A DNA stretch of 64,000 nucleotides from an uncultured Eubacteriales bacterium (GTDB taxonomy: Bacteria > Bacillota > Clostridia > Christensenellales > CAG-138), in NCBI GenBank assembly GCA_900319345.1, contig ONNZ01000001.1:128739-192738 (forward strand), read 5' to 3'. This document shows, piece after piece, positions 62,840 through 64,000 of the stretch. Numbering within the stretch: position 1 is the stretch's first letter; every line of letters begins with the position of its first letter. The notes under the pieces were generated by a model that did not search any database, had not been told where the DNA came from, and saw nothing but the letters and a program-made list of their open reading frames with translations. A program made the translations under genes and the position numbers.

Positions 62840-64000
62840 ATGTTGGATATCATCGAAAAAAGCTTTGAAGAGCAGGTAAAGGACCTGCAGGAACTGATCC
62901 GTATCCCCTCCGTGTCCCGGGGGGAGCCCAAGGAGGGCATGCCCTACGGGGAGCATGTGTTCAACGCCCTGCGGAAGGCCCAGGACATCGCCCGCAAGCT
63001 GGGCTTTGAGAAGGTGTGGGACGTGGAAGCCCGCTGCGGCGTAGTGGAATACGGCCAGGGCGACGAGATCGTGGCCGTCATGGCCCATCTGGACGTGGTG
63101 CCCGAGGGCACGGGCTGGCAGTATCCCCCCTACGGCGCCGAGATCCACGACGGGGCCATGTACGGCCGGGGCACGGCGGACGACAAGGGCGCGGCGGTGT
63201 CCGCCCTCTACGCCCTCTACGCCCTGAAGGAGAGCGGCGCCAAGATGAAGCGCCGGGTCCGCATCCTCCTGGGCTGCGACGAGGAGCGGGGCTCCACGGG
63301 CATGCAGCGGTACAAGGAGGTGGAGGGCGAGCCCACCATGGCCTTTACTCCCGACGCCACCTACCCGGTGGTCAACAGCGAGATGAACATCTCCCACATG
63401 TTCTTCGAGAAGAAGTACCCCTGCGCTGTCCGGGCCAAGGTGGGCACCGCCGCCAACGTGATCCCCGGCGAGGCGGCCAGCACCGTCCCGGCCCTGCGCC
63501 TGCTGGGCAAGGAGGGCCACGCCTCCATGCCGGACCACGCGGACAACGCCCTTATGAAGCTTCTGCGGGCCATTGTGGACAGCGACGTGCCCCCCGCCGA
63601 CAAGGAGACCTTCGGCGCCCTTTGTGACCTGTTCTGCGGCTACAACCACGGCGAGGGATTGGGCGTGGACTTCACCGACGCCTCCGGGCGGCTGACCTTG
63701 GCCCCCACCATCCTCACCGCCGACGAGACCGGGGTCACCCTGGGCTTCGACACCCGCTACCCCGCCTCCATGACTTTTGCCGAGCTCACCGGCCCCATCG
63801 ACGAGCGCATGGCCGCCGCGGGCTTCACCGTCAAGGAACGGTCCAACTCCCTGGGCCACTATATCGCCCCCGAGACCGAGCTGGTCAGCACCCTGATGGA
63901 CGTGTATGGGGAGCTGTCCGGCGACAGGGCGGCGGAGCCCATCTCCATCGGCGGCGGCACCTACGCCCGGGAGTTCCGGAACGCCGTGGCCGTGGGCGTC
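62840..64000 (+). CDS. Sapep/PepV-type dipeptidase, incomplete at window end
   Basis: 387 codons without stop to the end of the window, so the C-terminus is cut off (family length about 450-470). M20 zinc residues: MAHLDVVPEGTGWQYPPY (His and Asp, about residues 83-100), GRGTADDKGAAVSA (Asp, about 115), GCDEERGSTGM (Glu-Glu, about 148), FTPDATYPVVNSE typical of PepV/Sapep, and GGGTYAREFRNAVAVG near the cut (His expected later). It hydrolyses dipeptides, often with an N-terminal D- or beta-residue, in the cytoplasm. AAAGGGAGGACTTGCC is the ribosome binding site. A weak -10-like TATGAT or TAAGAT lies about 40 bases upstream. Confidence 0.93.
   Translation, partial: MLDIIEKSFEEQVKDLQELIRIPSVSRGEPKEGMPYGEHVFNALRKAQDIARKLGFEKVWDVEARCGVVEYGQGDEIVAVMAHLDVVPEGTGWQYPPYGAEIHDGAMYGRGTADDKGAAVSALYALYALKESGAKMKRRVRILLGCDEERGSTGMQRYKEVEGEPTMAFTPDATYPVVNSEMNISHMFFEKKYPCAVRAKVGTAANVIPGEAASTVPALRLLGKEGHASMPDHADNALMKLLRAIVDSDVPPADKETFGALCDLFCGYNHGEGLGVDFTDASGRLTLAPTILTADETGVTLGFDTRYPASMTFAELTGPIDERMAAAGFTVKERSNSLGHYIAPETELVSTLMDVYGELSGDRAAEPISIGGGTYAREFRNAVAVGV

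Overview
The window is a GC-rich (roughly 60-65%) chromosomal stretch of a Gram-positive, anaerobe-type Firmicute. Class Clostridia fits best, perhaps an Oscillospiraceae- or Christensenellales-like gut lineage. The placement rests on dnaX-ybaB-recR next to a YtxC-like sporulation gene, a TPP-riboswitch-controlled ThiT transporter, DUF975/DUF4358/DUF368 families, AsnS, a PepV/Sapep-type peptidase, strong AGGAGG ribosome binding sites and TATACT/TATAAT -10 boxes. I see no rRNA, tRNA, insertion sequence, phage gene or CRISPR array. The window opens at the first codon of one gene and ends inside another.

Layout. 1-4.8 kb (+): six tightly packed genes for small-molecule modification folds (two GNATs, a chloramphenicol-acetyltransferase homologue, a mini-kinase, a VOC protein, a flavodoxin-fold reductase), then an AraC/GyrI-type regulator. 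4.8-12.9 kb (-): a carbohydrate-type cluster (GPH-family transporter, membrane alpha/beta hydrolase, type-B carboxylesterase, GH31 glycosidase) preceded by an HTH regulator fused to a beta-rich domain. 13.1-16.1 kb (+): AMP-ligase, E2/CAT-fold protein, small membrane protein. 16.2-18.6 kb: an autoregulated tetR-GNAT operon, a PNPOx-like protein and a phosphodiesterase. 18.8-21.3 kb (-): arsR, HMA protein and Zn/Cd P-type ATPase. 21.4-28.0 kb (-): a second E2-fold protein, DUF975, pepT and an MBOAT/DHHW/DUF4358 acylation operon. 28.2-35.5 kb (+): carboxylesterase, a large surface protein, a Na/Pi transporter, ksgA and a membrane protein. 35.5-41.8 kb (-): HTH-TPR regulator, recR-ybaB-dnaX, ytxC-like gene, DUF3592 and mutY. 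41.9-43.0 kb (+): a DUF436 gene, a structured RNA and a zinc-ribbon gene. 43.1-49.9 kb: a divergent surface cluster of PIG-L and phosphodiester-glycosidase (NAGPA) proteins. 50-55.7 kb: MATE transporter, hydrolase, HtrA, then an NlpC/P60-like lipoprotein/CAT operon. 55.9-64 kb: thiT, DUF368, asnS, zinc protease, deoD, LRR protein, PAP2 phosphatase and a partial PepV-like peptidase.

How it works together. Most units are short operons with start/stop overlaps of 1-4 bases. Many begin with an extended -10 promoter (TGnTATACT or TGGTATAAT). Three regulatory nodes can be read at base level: a TetR operator that exactly fills the spacer of its own promoter, a 12-2-12 ArsR/SmtB operator, and a TPP riboswitch with its terminator ahead of thiT.

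The least explained parts are the structured RNA at about 42.50-42.71 kb, the NAGPA/PIG-L surface cluster with a degenerate PIG-L paralogue, two E2-fold proteins without the catalytic histidine, an NlpC/P60 protein without its catalytic Cys and His, an HMA domain separated from its ATPase by one stop codon and a repeat hairpin, and a dispersed AT-rich hairpin family whose stems show compensatory changes.
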